Assembly: GCF_014486695.1 (NCBI RefSeq)
Contig: NZ_JACTAB010000001.1
Coordinates: 372,001-436,000, forward strand
Source: Flavobacterium buctense
Lineage (GTDB): Bacteria; Bacteroidota; Bacteroidia; Flavobacteriales; Flavobacteriaceae
Direction of reading: 5' to 3'
Length of the DNA: 64,000 bases
This document shows positions 1 through 9,840 of this stretch, in pieces. A program made the position numbers and the translations under genes. Within the stretch, counting starts at the first letter, position 1. Each line of letters opens with the position of its first letter. The notes beneath the pieces were generated by a model. That model saw nothing but the letters and a program-made list of their open reading frames with translations, was not told the DNA's origin and did not search any database.

Positions 1-1326
1 TTTGCATTATTTGCCCTCTTTGCAGAATATTTAATTTTGTTATTTTTTATTCTAAAGCCATTCAAAACAGACTCTAAGAAATTTTTCTTCTTTTCGTGCA
101 TTTCTGGGTTGATAACACTAGTACTTTATTTACCGAGTTTGAAATTGTTTTTTGCTGCTTCAGAAAGGACATCTATTTGGATTCCAATCCCCGAAGTTGA
201 TGTTTATACCCAAATGTTTAAAGAGTTTTTCGGTCAATCAGAAATTGTTTTATTCTTTGTAATTGCCTTGTTATTTTATGGTTTTATTCGATTATTTGAA
301 AGCACTAGGGAAGAAAGTGTCACCATAAATCCTGATAAAAATGAGCTAAATTTCAGCTTTTTTATATTGATTACGTGGATAATGGTTACGCTCCTAATTC
401 CATTAGTATTGTCCTTTGTCAATTTACCCATGTTAATAAGCCGTTATTTTATAAACATACTTCCGGCATTAATTATTTTGATTTCAATAGGTATTTTTTA
501 TATACGAAACCACATTGTTAAATTAGGCATTATTGCTTTAATAATTGTTTTTTCATTAATAGATGTAGTTATTGTAAAGAGATTTTACACCAGCACCTAT
601 AAAACACAATTCAGAGAGCTGAGTTTATTCATTCAGAAGAACAAAAAGACAGACGAAAAAGTGGTGAGCAGCTTGGCTTGGTATTTTCCTTTCTTCCTCA
701 ATAATAAGGAAGTAAAAACAAATTTAATAGAAAATAATTTAGATAGTTATGTAGCCGAAATGATTAGCGGTAAGGAACAAACAATCTCTTTTTGGTATGC
801 TGATGGACATCAAAGAACCTATAATCCTTCACAGGCAACCCTCGATTTTTTGAATGCAAACTTTGTAGTTGATTTGAACAGCGATTTTTATGATTGTTGG
901 ACAAAACATTACATTCTAAAGAAAGATTATAACCCAAAAGTTGATATATCAGCATTTTATCCACTAAAAATGTTAAATGGAGATAGAATGAATTATTCTT
1001 TTGAAAGTTTTAATGTTACTAATGATAAAATTATTTTTAATGGATGGGCTTATCTTGAAAACCAAGATGCATTAACAACTCGGATTTATGTACTTGCATT
1101 TGATGAGCAAAATAATTACACTATTTTAAACATTCAAAACACCACAAGAAAAGATGTTACAACTTACTTCAAAAGTAAATTTAATATTGATAATTCAGGA
1201 TTTTCAGCAGAGATTGACAAAACTGCATTCAGAAAAGGAAACTATAAGTTAGGAATTTTGCTTTTTGATGACCAAAATAAATCAAAAGGATTGGTAATTA
1301 CGGACAAGAAAGTCACCATTGATTAA
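1..1326 (+). CDS. GT39-like membrane glycosyltransferase, C-terminal part (5' truncated)
   Basis: The frame is open from the first base, so the N-terminus lies outside the window; 441 residues are visible. The first ~185 residues hold several membrane segments, including a stretch reading SRYFINILPALIIL that resembles the late helices of GT39/ArnT-type enzymes, which move sugars from polyprenyl carriers on the outer face of the inner membrane. A soluble C-terminal region of ~250 residues follows. The catalytic N-terminal loop (usually Asp-Glu) cannot be checked. Position at the head of a polysaccharide locus supports a sugar-transfer role. The family assignment is an inference from topology. 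Confidence 0.6.
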   Translation, partial: FALFALFAEYLILLFFILKPFKTDSKKFFFFSCISGLITLVLYLPSLKLFFAASERTSIWIPIPEVDVYTQMFKEFFGQSEIVLFFVIALLFYGFIRLFESTREESVTINPDKNELNFSFFILITWIMVTLLIPLVLSFVNLPMLISRYFINILPALIILISIGIFYIRNHIVKLGIIALIIVFSLIDVVIVKRFYTSTYKTQFRELSLFIQKNKKTDEKVVSSLAWYFPFFLNNKEVKTNLIENNLDSYVAEMISGKEQTISFWYADGHQRTYNPSQATLDFLNANFVVDLNSDFYDCWTKHYILKKDYNPKVDISAFYPLKMLNGDRMNYSFESFNVTNDKIIFNGWAYLENQDALTTRIYVLAFDEQNNYTILNIQNTTRKDVTTYFKSKFNIDNSGFSAEIDKTAFRKGNYKLGILLFDDQNKSKGLVITDKKVTID

Positions 1327-1359
1327 TAATTTAAAACAACGTATTTTACATATTAATTT

Positions 1360-1367
1360 TATATTTG
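1360..1367 (+). promoter_or_regulatory. TAnnTTTG -7 box before the lipoprotein gene
   Basis: TATATTTG matches the Bacteroidota -7 consensus and lies 16 nt before the ATG at 1384. I see no convincing -33 TTTG. Confidence 0.5.
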
Positions 1368-1383
1368 CAAAAAAACAATAAAT

Positions 1384-1932
1384 ATGAAAACTAAAAGTCT
1401 TATCCTTTTTGTGTTGCTAACAGTAAGTTTTTTTTCTTGTAAGGAAGAGAAAAAAGTAGAAGACAACACAAGTACAGAAGTCAAAAATGTCGACACAAAA
1501 TTTAAAGTTTCATTTGAGTTATTAGCTCTAAAAGACGATAATTTTCATCTTTATTACACTGAAGATGGCTCCATAAACTTTACAGAAGAAAAATCACTTT
1601 GGTATCCATATAAAGGGAGTGATAAACCTCAAGAGGTGGTTTTCAGTTTGCCTGAAGATGCAATTCCAACCAATTTAAGAGTTGATTTTGGTCACGATGT
1701 CAATAAAGAACAAACTGAAATTGTATTGAAAAAATTCAAGATGAATTATTACGAAAAATCTTTTGAGGCAAAAGACTCTTTGATTTATTATTATTTCTAT
1801 CCAAATCAAGAAAGTACAATTTTAGATAAAAAGACATCTACTTTAAAACGAATTAAACTAGATCAGAATTCACCACCAATTTTATATCCGCATGAAACAC
1901 TTTCTCAGGAAATAGATAAATTAGTGAAATAG
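1384..1932 (+). CDS. Hypothetical lipoprotein
   Basis: This 182-residue protein has a lipoprotein signal peptide ending in the lipobox SFFSC, with the acylated Cys at about residue 19 followed by a charged KEEKK stretch. The mature part is polar, with no membrane segment and no domain I recognise. It is predicted to be anchored to the inner or outer membrane, facing the periplasm or surface. It sits between the GT39-like gene and the flippase gene and has its own promoter box and a terminator, so it may be a separate transcription unit not devoted to polysaccharide synthesis. Confidence 0.75.
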   Translation: MKTKSLILFVLLTVSFFSCKEEKKVEDNTSTEVKNVDTKFKVSFELLALKDDNFHLYYTEDGSINFTEEKSLWYPYKGSDKPQEVVFSLPEDAIPTNLRVDFGHDVNKEQTEIVLKKFKMNYYEKSFEAKDSLIYYYFYPNQESTILDKKTSTLKRIKLDQNSPPILYPHETLSQEIDKLVK

Positions 1933-1951
1933 ATTCAGTAAAATAATATCG

Positions 1952-1990
1952 AAATGCTACGAATGAATAGATTTGTAGCATTTTTTATTT
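1952..1990 (+). terminator. Rho-independent terminator after the lipoprotein gene
   Basis: AAATGCTAC (1952-1960) pairs perfectly with GTAGCATTT (1975-1983) and a T-rich tail follows. It separates the lipoprotein gene from the flippase gene at 2020. Confidence 0.8.
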
Positions 1991-2019
1991 GACTACATTT
2001 ACATTTATTCAAGTAAAGA

Positions 2020-3285
2020 ATGTTTAAAGGGAAAACGACAAATTTGCTTAAAAACAATAATCTCAAAAACCTAATTACCTACGGTTTTGGGCAAGGGTTT
2101 AACTTACTAACACCTTTATTGGTGATTCCCTATATCGTTGCCATTTGTGGTGAAGAAGGTTATGGCAAGATTGGAGTTGGAATGGCATTGGCCTTTTTCA
2201 TCATGGTTTTTGTGGATTATGGTTCCGAAATTGTCGGGGTAAAACAAGTCGCGATTAATAGGGAAAACCATTCTGAATTAGAGCGTATTTTTGCCACCAC
2301 TTATTTAGCGAAACTATTTTTGTTGTTGGTAATGTTGGTTTTATCCGCAATCTTATTTTGTGTTATCCCTTATTTCAGCGAAGAAAAAACACTTTTCTTT
2401 TTTAGTTTGGCCATGGTTGTTGGGCAATATATTAATCCAACGTGGTTTCTACAAGGCATCGAAAACTTCAAATGGATAACCATACTCAATATTTTGTCTA
2501 AGGTAATTTACTTAATCGGTGTTTTTCTCTTTATCAATAAAGCCGAAGATTATGTTTACAGCAATCTCATCTGGGGAATTGGAATGATTGTAGCCTATGG
2601 AATTACTTGGATTTATATCGTTTTCCAGCATTCTTTTTCTTTCTCAAACGTAAAGAAGGGCGAAGTAGTCAAAATGATTAAAGATAATTTTTCAATTTTT
2701 TCTTCCCAAATTTTTGTATCTCTTCAAATGTATTCTCCAATAGTTTTGATAAGTTTTTTTGGCGGAAATGCAATGGCAGGTCAATACAAAATCATCGACC
2801 AAATCATTGTAATTTTTAAAACTTATATTTTACTTTTCTTCAATTTTGTTTATCCAAGAGTGTGTTATTTGTTAGAAAAAAGTACCGAAGAAGCGCTCCG
2901 ATTCTGGAAACTTTACAATGGCTTGAATTTACTTTTTATAACGGTATCCATGTTGATGATTATGCTATTCTCCGTGGAAATTGTTTCCTATTTTAATCCG
3001 AAAGAAATAACAACCATCAGTAATCTGCTCAAATTGGCCGTCCTTATTCCGATAGTGCAAGGCATCTCAATCCCATTAAAACAATTGGTTTTAGGCGCTA
3101 ATAAGCAAAGAGAGTATGTTAAAGTTACCATGATTATTACTTTAATTAGTTTGTTAATAATAGGAGTAGTTACGCCAATCTACCATGTTTTAGGCGTACT
3201 TTTAGCCTTAATCGCAACCGAAATCATTACCTCATTCATTTTTTTCAAAACGATTAAAAAAAGCTTATTTCTTCGCACAAGTTAA
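2020..3285 (+). CDS. Wzx-type polysaccharide flippase
   Basis: This 421-residue polytopic protein looks like a member of the MOP/RfbX-Wzx flippase superfamily, which turns undecaprenyl-linked repeat units from the cytoplasmic to the periplasmic face of the inner membrane. The N-terminal segment with GFGQGFNLLTPLLVIPYI, the roughly 12 hydrophobic helices and the length are typical. It is followed 42 bp later by an acyltransferase and then by polymerase-like and glycosyltransferase genes, as expected for a Wzx/Wzy locus. A second flippase-like gene occurs at 36053, outside this locus. Confidence 0.85.
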   Translation: MFKGKTTNLLKNNNLKNLITYGFGQGFNLLTPLLVIPYIVAICGEEGYGKIGVGMALAFFIMVFVDYGSEIVGVKQVAINRENHSELERIFATTYLAKLFLLLVMLVLSAILFCVIPYFSEEKTLFFFSLAMVVGQYINPTWFLQGIENFKWITILNILSKVIYLIGVFLFINKAEDYVYSNLIWGIGMIVAYGITWIYIVFQHSFSFSNVKKGEVVKMIKDNFSIFSSQIFVSLQMYSPIVLISFFGGNAMAGQYKIIDQIIVIFKTYILLFFNFVYPRVCYLLEKSTEEALRFWKLYNGLNLLFITVSMLMIMLFSVEIVSYFNPKEITTISNLLKLAVLIPIVQGISIPLKQLVLGANKQREYVKVTMIITLISLLIIGVVTPIYHVLGVLLALIATEIITSFIFFKTIKKSLFLRTS

Positions 3286-3294
3286 AAACTATTG

Positions 3295-3302
3295 TATTTT
3301 TG
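3295..3302 (+). promoter_or_regulatory. TAnnTTTG -7 box inside the polysaccharide locus
   Basis: TATTTTTG lies in the short gap between the flippase gene and the acyltransferase gene (ATG 3328), so the downstream genes may be transcribed separately from wzx. Confidence 0.45.
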
Positions 3303-3327
3303 AAACGTGTAGTAAAATTGTGCTTAG

Positions 3328-4005
3328 ATGATTAAAAAACTATTTCAAAAAATGCTGGCCAACTCCGGAAAAAGGTATCAAATTGATGACCGAATTCCAA
3401 CCCAATTGATTTATTCGACGCTATACCATCGAATGATTATGTTGATTAGAGGGTTTTTGAAAACCGGAAAAAAAGTTTTCATCGGCTGCAACACAAGAAT
3501 CTTAAACTCAGGCAACATCGTTTTTGGCCAAAATGTTACTATAGGAAGCCATTGCGAAATTGACGGTTATGCTTCCGAAAAAATAGTTTTAGGCGATTGT
3601 GTCAAAATAGGATGCTATTCTAAATTACTTTCGACCAGTCATTTATCAAAATTTGGAAAAGGATTGGTCATGGGAAACAATTCGGCCATAGGCGATTTTA
3701 CTCATTTTGGAGCACCCGGTGGCATTGAAATAGGAAACGATGTGATTATGGGCTCCTATATTTCTTTTCATTCTGAAAATCATAATTTTAACGATACCTC
3801 AAAACTAATCAGGGAACAAGGCGTTACTTCTAAAGGCATTAAGTTAGGGAATAACATTTGGGTTGGAGCCAAAGTGACCTTTTTAGATGGTTGCTCTGTC
3901 GGAAACAATTCTGTTGTTGCCGCCGGAGCAGTGGTAAACGGAGTTTATCCGGACAATGTTGTTATTGGTGGTATACCGGCCAAGGTAATCAAAACTTTAG
4001 CCTAA
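3328..4005 (+). CDS. Hexapeptide-repeat (LbH) acyltransferase
   Basis: The 225-residue protein carries many imperfect hexapeptide repeats from about residue 55 to the end, which form a left-handed beta helix. The stretch ending in GGIPAKVIK is the usual C-terminal signature of the maltose/galactoside O-acetyltransferase class (NodL, LacA, WcaF-like). A His in HSENHNF may serve as the catalytic base. It probably O- or N-acylates a sugar of the surface polysaccharide in the cytoplasm. The stop codon overlaps the next start by one base (taATG), indicating translational coupling. Confidence 0.85.
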   Translation: MIKKLFQKMLANSGKRYQIDDRIPTQLIYSTLYHRMIMLIRGFLKTGKKVFIGCNTRILNSGNIVFGQNVTIGSHCEIDGYASEKIVLGDCVKIGCYSKLLSTSHLSKFGKGLVMGNNSAIGDFTHFGAPGGIEIGNDVIMGSYISFHSENHNFNDTSKLIREQGVTSKGIKLGNNIWVGAKVTFLDGCSVGNNSVVAAGAVVNGVYPDNVVIGGIPAKVIKTLA

Positions 4006-5231
4006 TGAAAATAACCATTCCTAACAATTGGTTTCATCAATTTCTGTTTATACTTTGTATAGCAGTTCCTTATTTAGATAATTTTGAGTCAACTATATCT
4101 GTCTGGAGCTTGGCTTTTGTACTGACTATTCAGCAAAAATATTCGGTTTCTTTATTCAAATTAATTATCCCTTACGCTTTAATTTTACTCATTGCGATTA
4201 TAGTTTCCTTTAATTACGATTATCAAAAATATTTAGTTATTAGGGACATAACCTACTTGTGTAAACCGATGATTGGGTTCTTTTTAGGATACCAGTTATG
4301 TGGTAGGAATTTTCAAAATGCATTTAGATTAATAGTAAAAACAGGTGTTTTTATTGCCATATGCCATATAATAATAATACTGAATGCCATTTTTATTTAT
4401 GGAGCAAGAACGGTGTCCGACTTGAGATTTTATTCGGGTTACTTTAGTGATTATGAAATTTACACGTTTATTATTTTATTGTTTCACAAAGAGTTTCAGC
4501 TCGATTATTCTAAAAAGACATTACGGATACTCACTGTTATTGTTGGGTTTTCTGCATTTATGTATTTGGCCCGAACCAATTTTATCCAATTCGTCATACT
4601 TTTTCTCGCGGTTAAAGGGTATTTAGTACTTAATAAAAAAGCGATAATCATCATGGGCAGTATTATCATTACTGTGGTGGTTGGTTATTCTATAATAGTC
4701 TCTACCAATCCACGACGAGGCGCTGATGGACTTGAAGGGTTTCTATATAAAATAAAAGTGGCACCCATGGAGCCGTTTAAAACCAAAATCAATAGAGAAG
4801 ACTATAAGGATTTTAATGACAATTATCGTTCTTATGAAAATATTCTAACCATACGTCAAGTAACGAGAGATGGAGCAACCACTACAATCTTTGGTAAGGG
4901 AATTGGTTCCCAAATTGATCTGAAACAACATGTTTGGCTGGGCGATATGCACCTAAGATTTATTTCTATTCTTCACAACGGATTCATGATTGTCTTTCTA
5001 AAATCTGGGTTACTGGGTATTGTTATGTATTTGTTTACCATCCTCTTTTTCTTTCGGAAATTTAAAACAGACAACCCAACAGTCAAGAGTATCAACCTGC
5101 TTTTTATAGGAACGGGCGTTTTCCTTTTGGTATCCAATTGGGTATTTTTAGGATTTTATAATTTAACAGAAACCAAATCAATTCTAATAGGATTCTTAAT
5201 TGCCTATAGAGAGAAATTAAACAACCCATGA
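4005..5231 (+). CDS. Wzy/O-antigen polymerase-like membrane protein
   Basis: The start chosen is the ATG at 4005, sharing one base with the preceding stop codon; a longer reading from 3858 would overlap the acyltransferase and has an unlikely Cys/Trp-rich leader. The 408-residue product has about ten membrane helices and one larger soluble loop around residues 230-310, the layout of O-antigen polymerases and ligases (Wzy/WaaL). Sequence identity in this class is low, so polymerase and ligase cannot be told apart here. It ends with a 4-bp ATGA overlap with the next glycosyltransferase gene. Confidence 0.65.
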   Translation: MKITIPNNWFHQFLFILCIAVPYLDNFESTISVWSLAFVLTIQQKYSVSLFKLIIPYALILLIAIIVSFNYDYQKYLVIRDITYLCKPMIGFFLGYQLCGRNFQNAFRLIVKTGVFIAICHIIIILNAIFIYGARTVSDLRFYSGYFSDYEIYTFIILLFHKEFQLDYSKKTLRILTVIVGFSAFMYLARTNFIQFVILFLAVKGYLVLNKKAIIIMGSIIITVVVGYSIIVSTNPRRGADGLEGFLYKIKVAPMEPFKTKINREDYKDFNDNYRSYENILTIRQVTRDGATTTIFGKGIGSQIDLKQHVWLGDMHLRFISILHNGFMIVFLKSGLLGIVMYLFTILFFFRKFKTDNPTVKSINLLFIGTGVFLLVSNWVFLGFYNLTETKSILIGFLIAYREKLNNP

Positions 5232-6391
5232 AAAGCATCCTTTTTATACACCAATCTGCCGAACTCTATGGTTCAGATAAGACCATATTAATGTTTATCT
5301 CAAGTTTGGATAAGCAACAATATAAGTCGGTGGTGATACTTCCTTTTGACGGACCATTAAAAAGAGAGTTTGAAAAAAACGGTATTGAAGTTGTCATTGC
5401 GCCGGTTTTGAAACTTTACCGGAAAATGTTTACTCCAAAAGGGATTTTAAATTTCTTCAAAGAATACCGAAACGGATTAAGACTATTGAACGAGCTTCAC
5501 AAAAAACACCATTTCAATATCGTCTATTCACACACTTTGGCCGCATTGATAGGCATTATATTTGCCCGCAAAAACAACATTAAACACCTTTGGCATGTTC
5601 AGGAGATCATAGCAAAACCGGTAATTTTCAACAAAGGATTTGTCAAATTATTGTCGTTAGAATGCAATCATGTAGCGGTTTATGACTCCAAAACCACCAT
5701 GGATTTTTGGATAAAAGGCAATGAAAAATTGGCCAAAAAATCACATGCAGTTTGTAATGGTTTAGATGTTACCCAAAAACAAAATGCGAGTCAAAATGAA
5801 ATCGCTTCAATTAGGAAAGACTATTTCAAAGTTGGCGAAAACGAGTTGGTTATAGCGCTAGTCGGAAGAATTAACAGTTGGAAAGGCCAACAGTTATTAC
5901 TGGAAGCATTCCACAAAATAGCCCACAAGTACGAAAACATTAAATTAGTTTTTATAGGTTCGGCACCACCAAACCAAGAAGTTTTCGAAATAGATTTAAA
6001 GAATAAGGTAACGGATTATGCCCTTACAGATAGGGTTGTGATTATTCCTTTTCAAGAAGAGATTTGGAAATTTTGGGATTCAATCGATATTGCCGTTGTT
6101 CCTTCGACAGAACCGGAACCTTTCGGAATGGTAGCCATTGAAGCCATGCTTTCCAAAAAACCCGTAATCGCTGCCAATCACGGTGGTTTGACCGAAATAG
6201 TATTGCCCAATGAAACGGGTCTGTTATTCGAGCCCAACAATGCCAATGCGTTAGCCAATGCGTTAGAAAGTATTATAGTCGATGCTGAAAAGAGACAGCT
6301 TTTTGGGGAAAAGGGTTATAATCGAACCTTAAATCATTTTTCATTGCAAAAACACGTTGAAAAATTCGAAGACATTTTTGAAAAAATTTAA
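5228..6391 (+). CDS. Glycosyltransferase family 4 (GT-B fold)
   Basis: This 387-residue protein has the two-domain GT-B layout. The C-terminal half contains the nucleotide-sugar site: VGRINSWKGQQ at about residue 212, EPEPFGMVAIEAM at 295-307 with the E-x7-E type motif, then a GG loop (NHGGLTEIV). It should transfer a sugar onto the lipid-linked repeat unit at the cytoplasmic face of the membrane; donor and acceptor cannot be read from the sequence. The start overlaps the upstream stop by 4 bp, so the two are cotranslated. Confidence 0.88.
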   Translation: MKSILFIHQSAELYGSDKTILMFISSLDKQQYKSVVILPFDGPLKREFEKNGIEVVIAPVLKLYRKMFTPKGILNFFKEYRNGLRLLNELHKKHHFNIVYSHTLAALIGIIFARKNNIKHLWHVQEIIAKPVIFNKGFVKLLSLECNHVAVYDSKTTMDFWIKGNEKLAKKSHAVCNGLDVTQKQNASQNEIASIRKDYFKVGENELVIALVGRINSWKGQQLLLEAFHKIAHKYENIKLVFIGSAPPNQEVFEIDLKNKVTDYALTDRVVIIPFQEEIWKFWDSIDIAVVPSTEPEPFGMVAIEAMLSKKPVIAANHGGLTEIVLPNETGLLFEPNNANALANALESIIVDAEKRQLFGEKGYNRTLNHFSLQKHVEKFEDIFEKI

Positions 6392-6411
6392 ATTTCGGCT
6401 GTTTAAATCCC

Positions 6412-6419
6412 TATTTTTG
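6412..6419 (+). promoter_or_regulatory. TAnnTTTG -7 box before the DUF1972 glycosyltransferase
   Basis: TATTTTTG lies 22 nt before the ATG at 6442 in the 50-bp gap after the GT4 gene. It suggests an internal promoter for the second half of the locus. Confidence 0.45.
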
Positions 6420-6441
6420 CTCCTTTAAAAGAATTTCCTGC

Positions 6442-7557
6442 ATGAAAATAGCCATATTAGGAACTCGTGGTGTGCCCAATTATTACGGAGGTTTTGAGCA
6501 GTTTGCTGAATTTTTTTCGGTTTATTTGGTCGAACAAGGTCATGAGGTATATTGCTACAATTCCCACGATCATCCTTTTCAGGAAAAATCTTTTCACGGG
6601 GTGAATATCATCCACCAATATGATCCTGAACACAAAATGGGAACTTTTGGGCAGTTTATTTATGATTACAATTGTATCATGGATTCTCGAAAAAGGGATT
6701 TTGATATCATTTTGCAATTGGGTTATACCAGTAATTCCATTTGGTATTTTCTTTTACCCAAAAAATCAATAATCATAACCAACATGGACGGTTTAGAGTG
6801 GAAAAGAACCAAATATTCCAAACCGGTTCAGCAGTTTTTGCGATTTGCCGAAAGACTCGCCGCTAACAGCAGTGATTTTTTAGTCTCGGATTCCTTGGGC
6901 ATCCAAAAATTCTTGAAACAGAAATATAAAAAAGAGTCAACTTACATTGCTTACGGCGCTTATCCTTTTACCAATCCTGACGAAACAATTCTAAAAGAAT
7001 ATGGTTTAGAAAAAGAGCAATACAATATGATTATGGCGCGATTTGAGCCGGAAAATAATTTGGATATGGTCTTGGAAGGCGTTGCCCTAAACGAAGACAA
7101 AACGCCTATTTTGGTTATTGGAAAACACCAAACTAAATATGGCGCCTACTTAAAAAACAAGTTTAAATCCCATACCAATATCAAATTCATTGGCGGCCTA
7201 TACAATTTAGAACACTTGAACAACCTTCGCTACTTTTCAAATTTGTATTTTCACGGACATTCCGTTGGCGGAACCAATCCTTCATTGTTAGAAGCAATGG
7301 CCTCAAAAGCACTGGTAATTGCGCACCACAACGACTTTAATAAAGGGATTCTAAAAGAGAACAGCCACTATTTTTCTACTGCGAAAGAGGTGAAAAATAT
7401 TCTGAATACTATCAAAAAAAATGATAACTTGCAATTAGTTCAAAACAATTTTGACGCCATTGTCAACGAATTTAATTGGGAGAAAATAAATGGGGAATAC
7501 TTACAACTCTTTGAAGAATGTTTTGCAAAATCTGACAAAAGAAAGCAAAGAAAATAG
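6442..7557 (+). CDS. DUF1972-type rhamnosyltransferase-like glycosyltransferase
   Basis: The N-terminus MKIAILGTRGVPNYYGGFEQ is the hallmark of the DUF1972 domain, found in Cps2T/WchF-type rhamnosyltransferases that add the second sugar to a lipid-linked glucose or galactose. A C-terminal GT1/GT4 part contains GGTNPSLLEAMAS at residues 276-288. At 371 residues it has the usual family length. With the WcaJ-like initiating transferase nearby, a role as the second transferase of the repeat unit is plausible; rhamnose as donor is only the family precedent and no dTDP-rhamnose genes are visible here. Confidence 0.82.
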   Translation: MKIAILGTRGVPNYYGGFEQFAEFFSVYLVEQGHEVYCYNSHDHPFQEKSFHGVNIIHQYDPEHKMGTFGQFIYDYNCIMDSRKRDFDIILQLGYTSNSIWYFLLPKKSIIITNMDGLEWKRTKYSKPVQQFLRFAERLAANSSDFLVSDSLGIQKFLKQKYKKESTYIAYGAYPFTNPDETILKEYGLEKEQYNMIMARFEPENNLDMVLEGVALNEDKTPILVIGKHQTKYGAYLKNKFKSHTNIKFIGGLYNLEHLNNLRYFSNLYFHGHSVGGTNPSLLEAMASKALVIAHHNDFNKGILKENSHYFSTAKEVKNILNTIKKNDNLQLVQNNFDAIVNEFNWEKINGEYLQLFEECFAKSDKRKQRK

Positions 7558-8854
7558 TTCTTTTATTCCAACTCTTCTTGTCCTTGTTACCATTCCGCTG
7601 AGCTATGCCATCAATAATATAGCGATGGGTTTGTTTTTGCTCACCGTCATTTTTGCTTTTAGAAAAGCTAATTTTTCCGGCCAATTCTATTTGATTTTAC
7701 CCATTGCCCTTTACCTTTTAATGGCCCTATCCTACTTTTGGTCTATTGATTCCAAAAGCACACTGTCGGCATTATCAAAAGAAATCCCATTGCTCATCAT
7801 ACCCATAGGATTTTTATTGAGTAAAGATTTTTCAACAGTTCAAAAGCAAAAAATAATTGCCTATTACAGCTACGCAATAGTTCTTCTGACGCTTTATTTC
7901 TTAGCACGAGCAGTGATTAGATATTGGTCACTAGAGGATTCCAGAGTGTTCTTTTACCATGGCGAAAACGATAATGATTTTGGTTTGGTTCCCAAATTAT
8001 TAAACGCCATTCATGTATCTGTGTTTGTTGCTGTTGCCTTCTTCTATTTTTTTACCAAGGAGTTAAAATCCAAAACCGACATTCTTTTCTCCGTTTTGCT
8101 TTTTGGATTTGTATTGTTGCTTTCTTCCAAAAACATCATCTTGATTTTTATTCTCTTGGTCTTACTTCATGTTTTCTTTTTTTCAAAATCATCACACAAA
8201 CTTCGCTTGCGAAATCTAATTGTTTTTGGGTTGATTATTGGACTGGTCTTTTCATTTGGCCGAATAAAAAGCAGGTTTCAGCACGAGTTTCAAACCCACT
8301 CGGATAAAAGTTTAAGTGCCAATGTAGTCGAAGGTGTTCCCGACGGTGTTCATTATGTAAGTCTGAAAGAAGCTTGGACCAAAGAAAAATTCACCCCTAA
8401 TGATTATTTTCCGGGAACGGCATTCAGAGTTTATCAGTTCAGAATATTTACCGAGTTAATCAATGAAGACAAAGTAATTTTCACCGGTTTTGGTTTAAAT
8501 GCATCCTATCCGAAAATTGAAGAAAAGGCCCAATATTACAATTTATTTTTAGGCGCAGAAGGTATTGAAGGCTACCAAAACAAAAACTTCCATAATCAGT
8601 ACATTCAGATTTTCGCTGAAATAGGCATCTTCGGTTTTATATTATTGTTATTAATGCTCATCATTAACGTTAAAATCGCATACAAATCGAAAGATTTTAT
8701 CCATTTTGCTTTCGCAATTCTAATGATAAGTTTATTTTTGACAGAATCATTTTTATGGAGACAAAGAGGTGTGGTATATTTTACAATGATGTATTGTCTT
8801 TTTAATTCCGGAATTGCCCTCAATAATTCCAAAGCAGCAAAAAAAAGTATATGA
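7490..8854 (+). CDS. O-antigen ligase/polymerase family protein (second copy)
   Basis: The 454-residue polytopic protein has about 11 hydrophobic helices and a large hydrophilic loop at roughly residues 260-370, carrying the Wzy_C-like layout of O-antigen ligases. The ATG at 7490 lies within the preceding gene (68-bp overlap) behind an AT-rich leader; no closer in-frame ATG keeps the first helix, though a TTG start would shorten the overlap. The end overlaps the next gene by 4 bp. Together with the product of 4005-5231 it gives the locus two polymerase/ligase candidates, so one may ligate the finished chain and the other polymerise it. Confidence 0.75.
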   Translation: MGNTYNSLKNVLQNLTKESKENSSFIPTLLVLVTIPLSYAINNIAMGLFLLTVIFAFRKANFSGQFYLILPIALYLLMALSYFWSIDSKSTLSALSKEIPLLIIPIGFLLSKDFSTVQKQKIIAYYSYAIVLLTLYFLARAVIRYWSLEDSRVFFYHGENDNDFGLVPKLLNAIHVSVFVAVAFFYFFTKELKSKTDILFSVLLFGFVLLLSSKNIILIFILLVLLHVFFFSKSSHKLRLRNLIVFGLIIGLVFSFGRIKSRFQHEFQTHSDKSLSANVVEGVPDGVHYVSLKEAWTKEKFTPNDYFPGTAFRVYQFRIFTELINEDKVIFTGFGLNASYPKIEEKAQYYNLFLGAEGIEGYQNKNFHNQYIQIFAEIGIFGFILLLLMLIINVKIAYKSKDFIHFAFAILMISLFLTESFLWRQRGVVYFTMMYCLFNSGIALNNSKAAKKSI

Positions 8855-9834
8855 AAAGAATATTAATTACCGGAGCAGCAGGTTTTTTAGGTTCCCATCT
8901 TTGTGACAGATTTATAGCAGAAGGCTATTTTGTAATTGGAATGGATAATTTGATTACAGGAGATTTGAAAAACATTGAACACTTGTTTAAAGATAAAAAT
9001 TTCGAGTTTTATCATCATGATGTAACCAAATTTGTTCACGTGCCCGGAAAAATCGACTACATTCTTCATTTTGCTTCACCGGCAAGCCCTATTGATTACC
9101 TAAAAATTCCAATTCAAACCTTGAAAGTAGGATCATTGGGAACGCACAATCTATTAGGTTTGGCCAGAGTGAAGAAAGCAAGAATTTTAATTGCTTCTAC
9201 CTCAGAAGTATATGGTGATCCACTGGTTCATCCGCAAACAGAAGAATATTACGGAAACGTAAACACCATCGGTCCAAGAGGTGTTTATGATGAAGCCAAG
9301 CGTTTTCAAGAATCCATAACGATGGCTTACCACACTTTTCATGGAGTAGAAACCAGAATCGTCAGAATTTTTAATACTTACGGACCAAGAATGCGTCTTA
9401 ATGACGGTCGTGTAATTCCCGCTTTTATCGGACAAGCTTTAAGAGGCGAAGATTTAACCATTTTTGGTGATGGAAGTCAAACGCGTTCCTTTTGTTATGT
9501 TACAGACCAAGTAGAAGGTATTTTCAGATTATTGCATTCCGATTATGTATATCCGGTAAATATTGGAAATCCGGATGAAATTACTATTAAAGATTTTGCG
9601 GATGAAATCATTAAACTCACCGGAACCAATCAAAAGGTGGTCTACCATCCATTACCGATAAACGATCCTTTACAACGCCAGCCTGATACCACAAAAGCCA
9701 AAGAGATTTTAGGTTGGGAAGCCAAAGTAAAACGAGATGAAGGAATGAAATTGACCTATGATTATTTCAAATCACTTTCGAATGAAGAACTTTTAAAAGA
9801 AGAGCACAAAGATTTTAAAGGATATATCCATTAG
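8851..9834 (+). CDS. UDP-glucuronate decarboxylase (UDP-xylose synthase) family
   Basis: This is an extended short-chain dehydrogenase of 327 residues. It has the NAD site [10 protein letters not shown] (8-17), the stretch [11 protein letters not shown] (73-83) and STSEVYGDP (117-124) typical of the UXS group, and the catalytic Tyr146-x3-Lys150 in RGVYDEAK. It would oxidise and decarboxylate UDP-glucuronate to UDP-xylose as a sugar donor. An UDP-glucuronate source (UDP-glucose dehydrogenase) is not visible in the window. It lies between a polymerase-like gene (4-bp overlap) and the initiating transferase, consistent with donor supply for the repeat unit. Confidence 0.87.
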   Translation: MKRILITGAAGFLGSHLCDRFIAEGYFVIGMDNLITGDLKNIEHLFKDKNFEFYHHDVTKFVHVPGKIDYILHFASPASPIDYLKIPIQTLKVGSLGTHNLLGLARVKKARILIASTSEVYGDPLVHPQTEEYYGNVNTIGPRGVYDEAKRFQESITMAYHTFHGVETRIVRIFNTYGPRMRLNDGRVIPAFIGQALRGEDLTIFGDGSQTRSFCYVTDQVEGIFRLLHSDYVYPVNIGNPDEITIKDFADEIIKLTGTNQKVVYHPLPINDPLQRQPDTTKAKEILGWEAKVKRDEGMKLTYDYFKSLSNEELLKEEHKDFKGYIH

Positions 9835-9840
9835 TATTTT

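Noticed and set aside
3858..4004. Upstream extension of the Wzy-like gene
   Set aside because: The extra residues are Cys/Trp-rich, overlap the acyltransferase in another frame, and the ATG at 4005 forms a normal coupled start.
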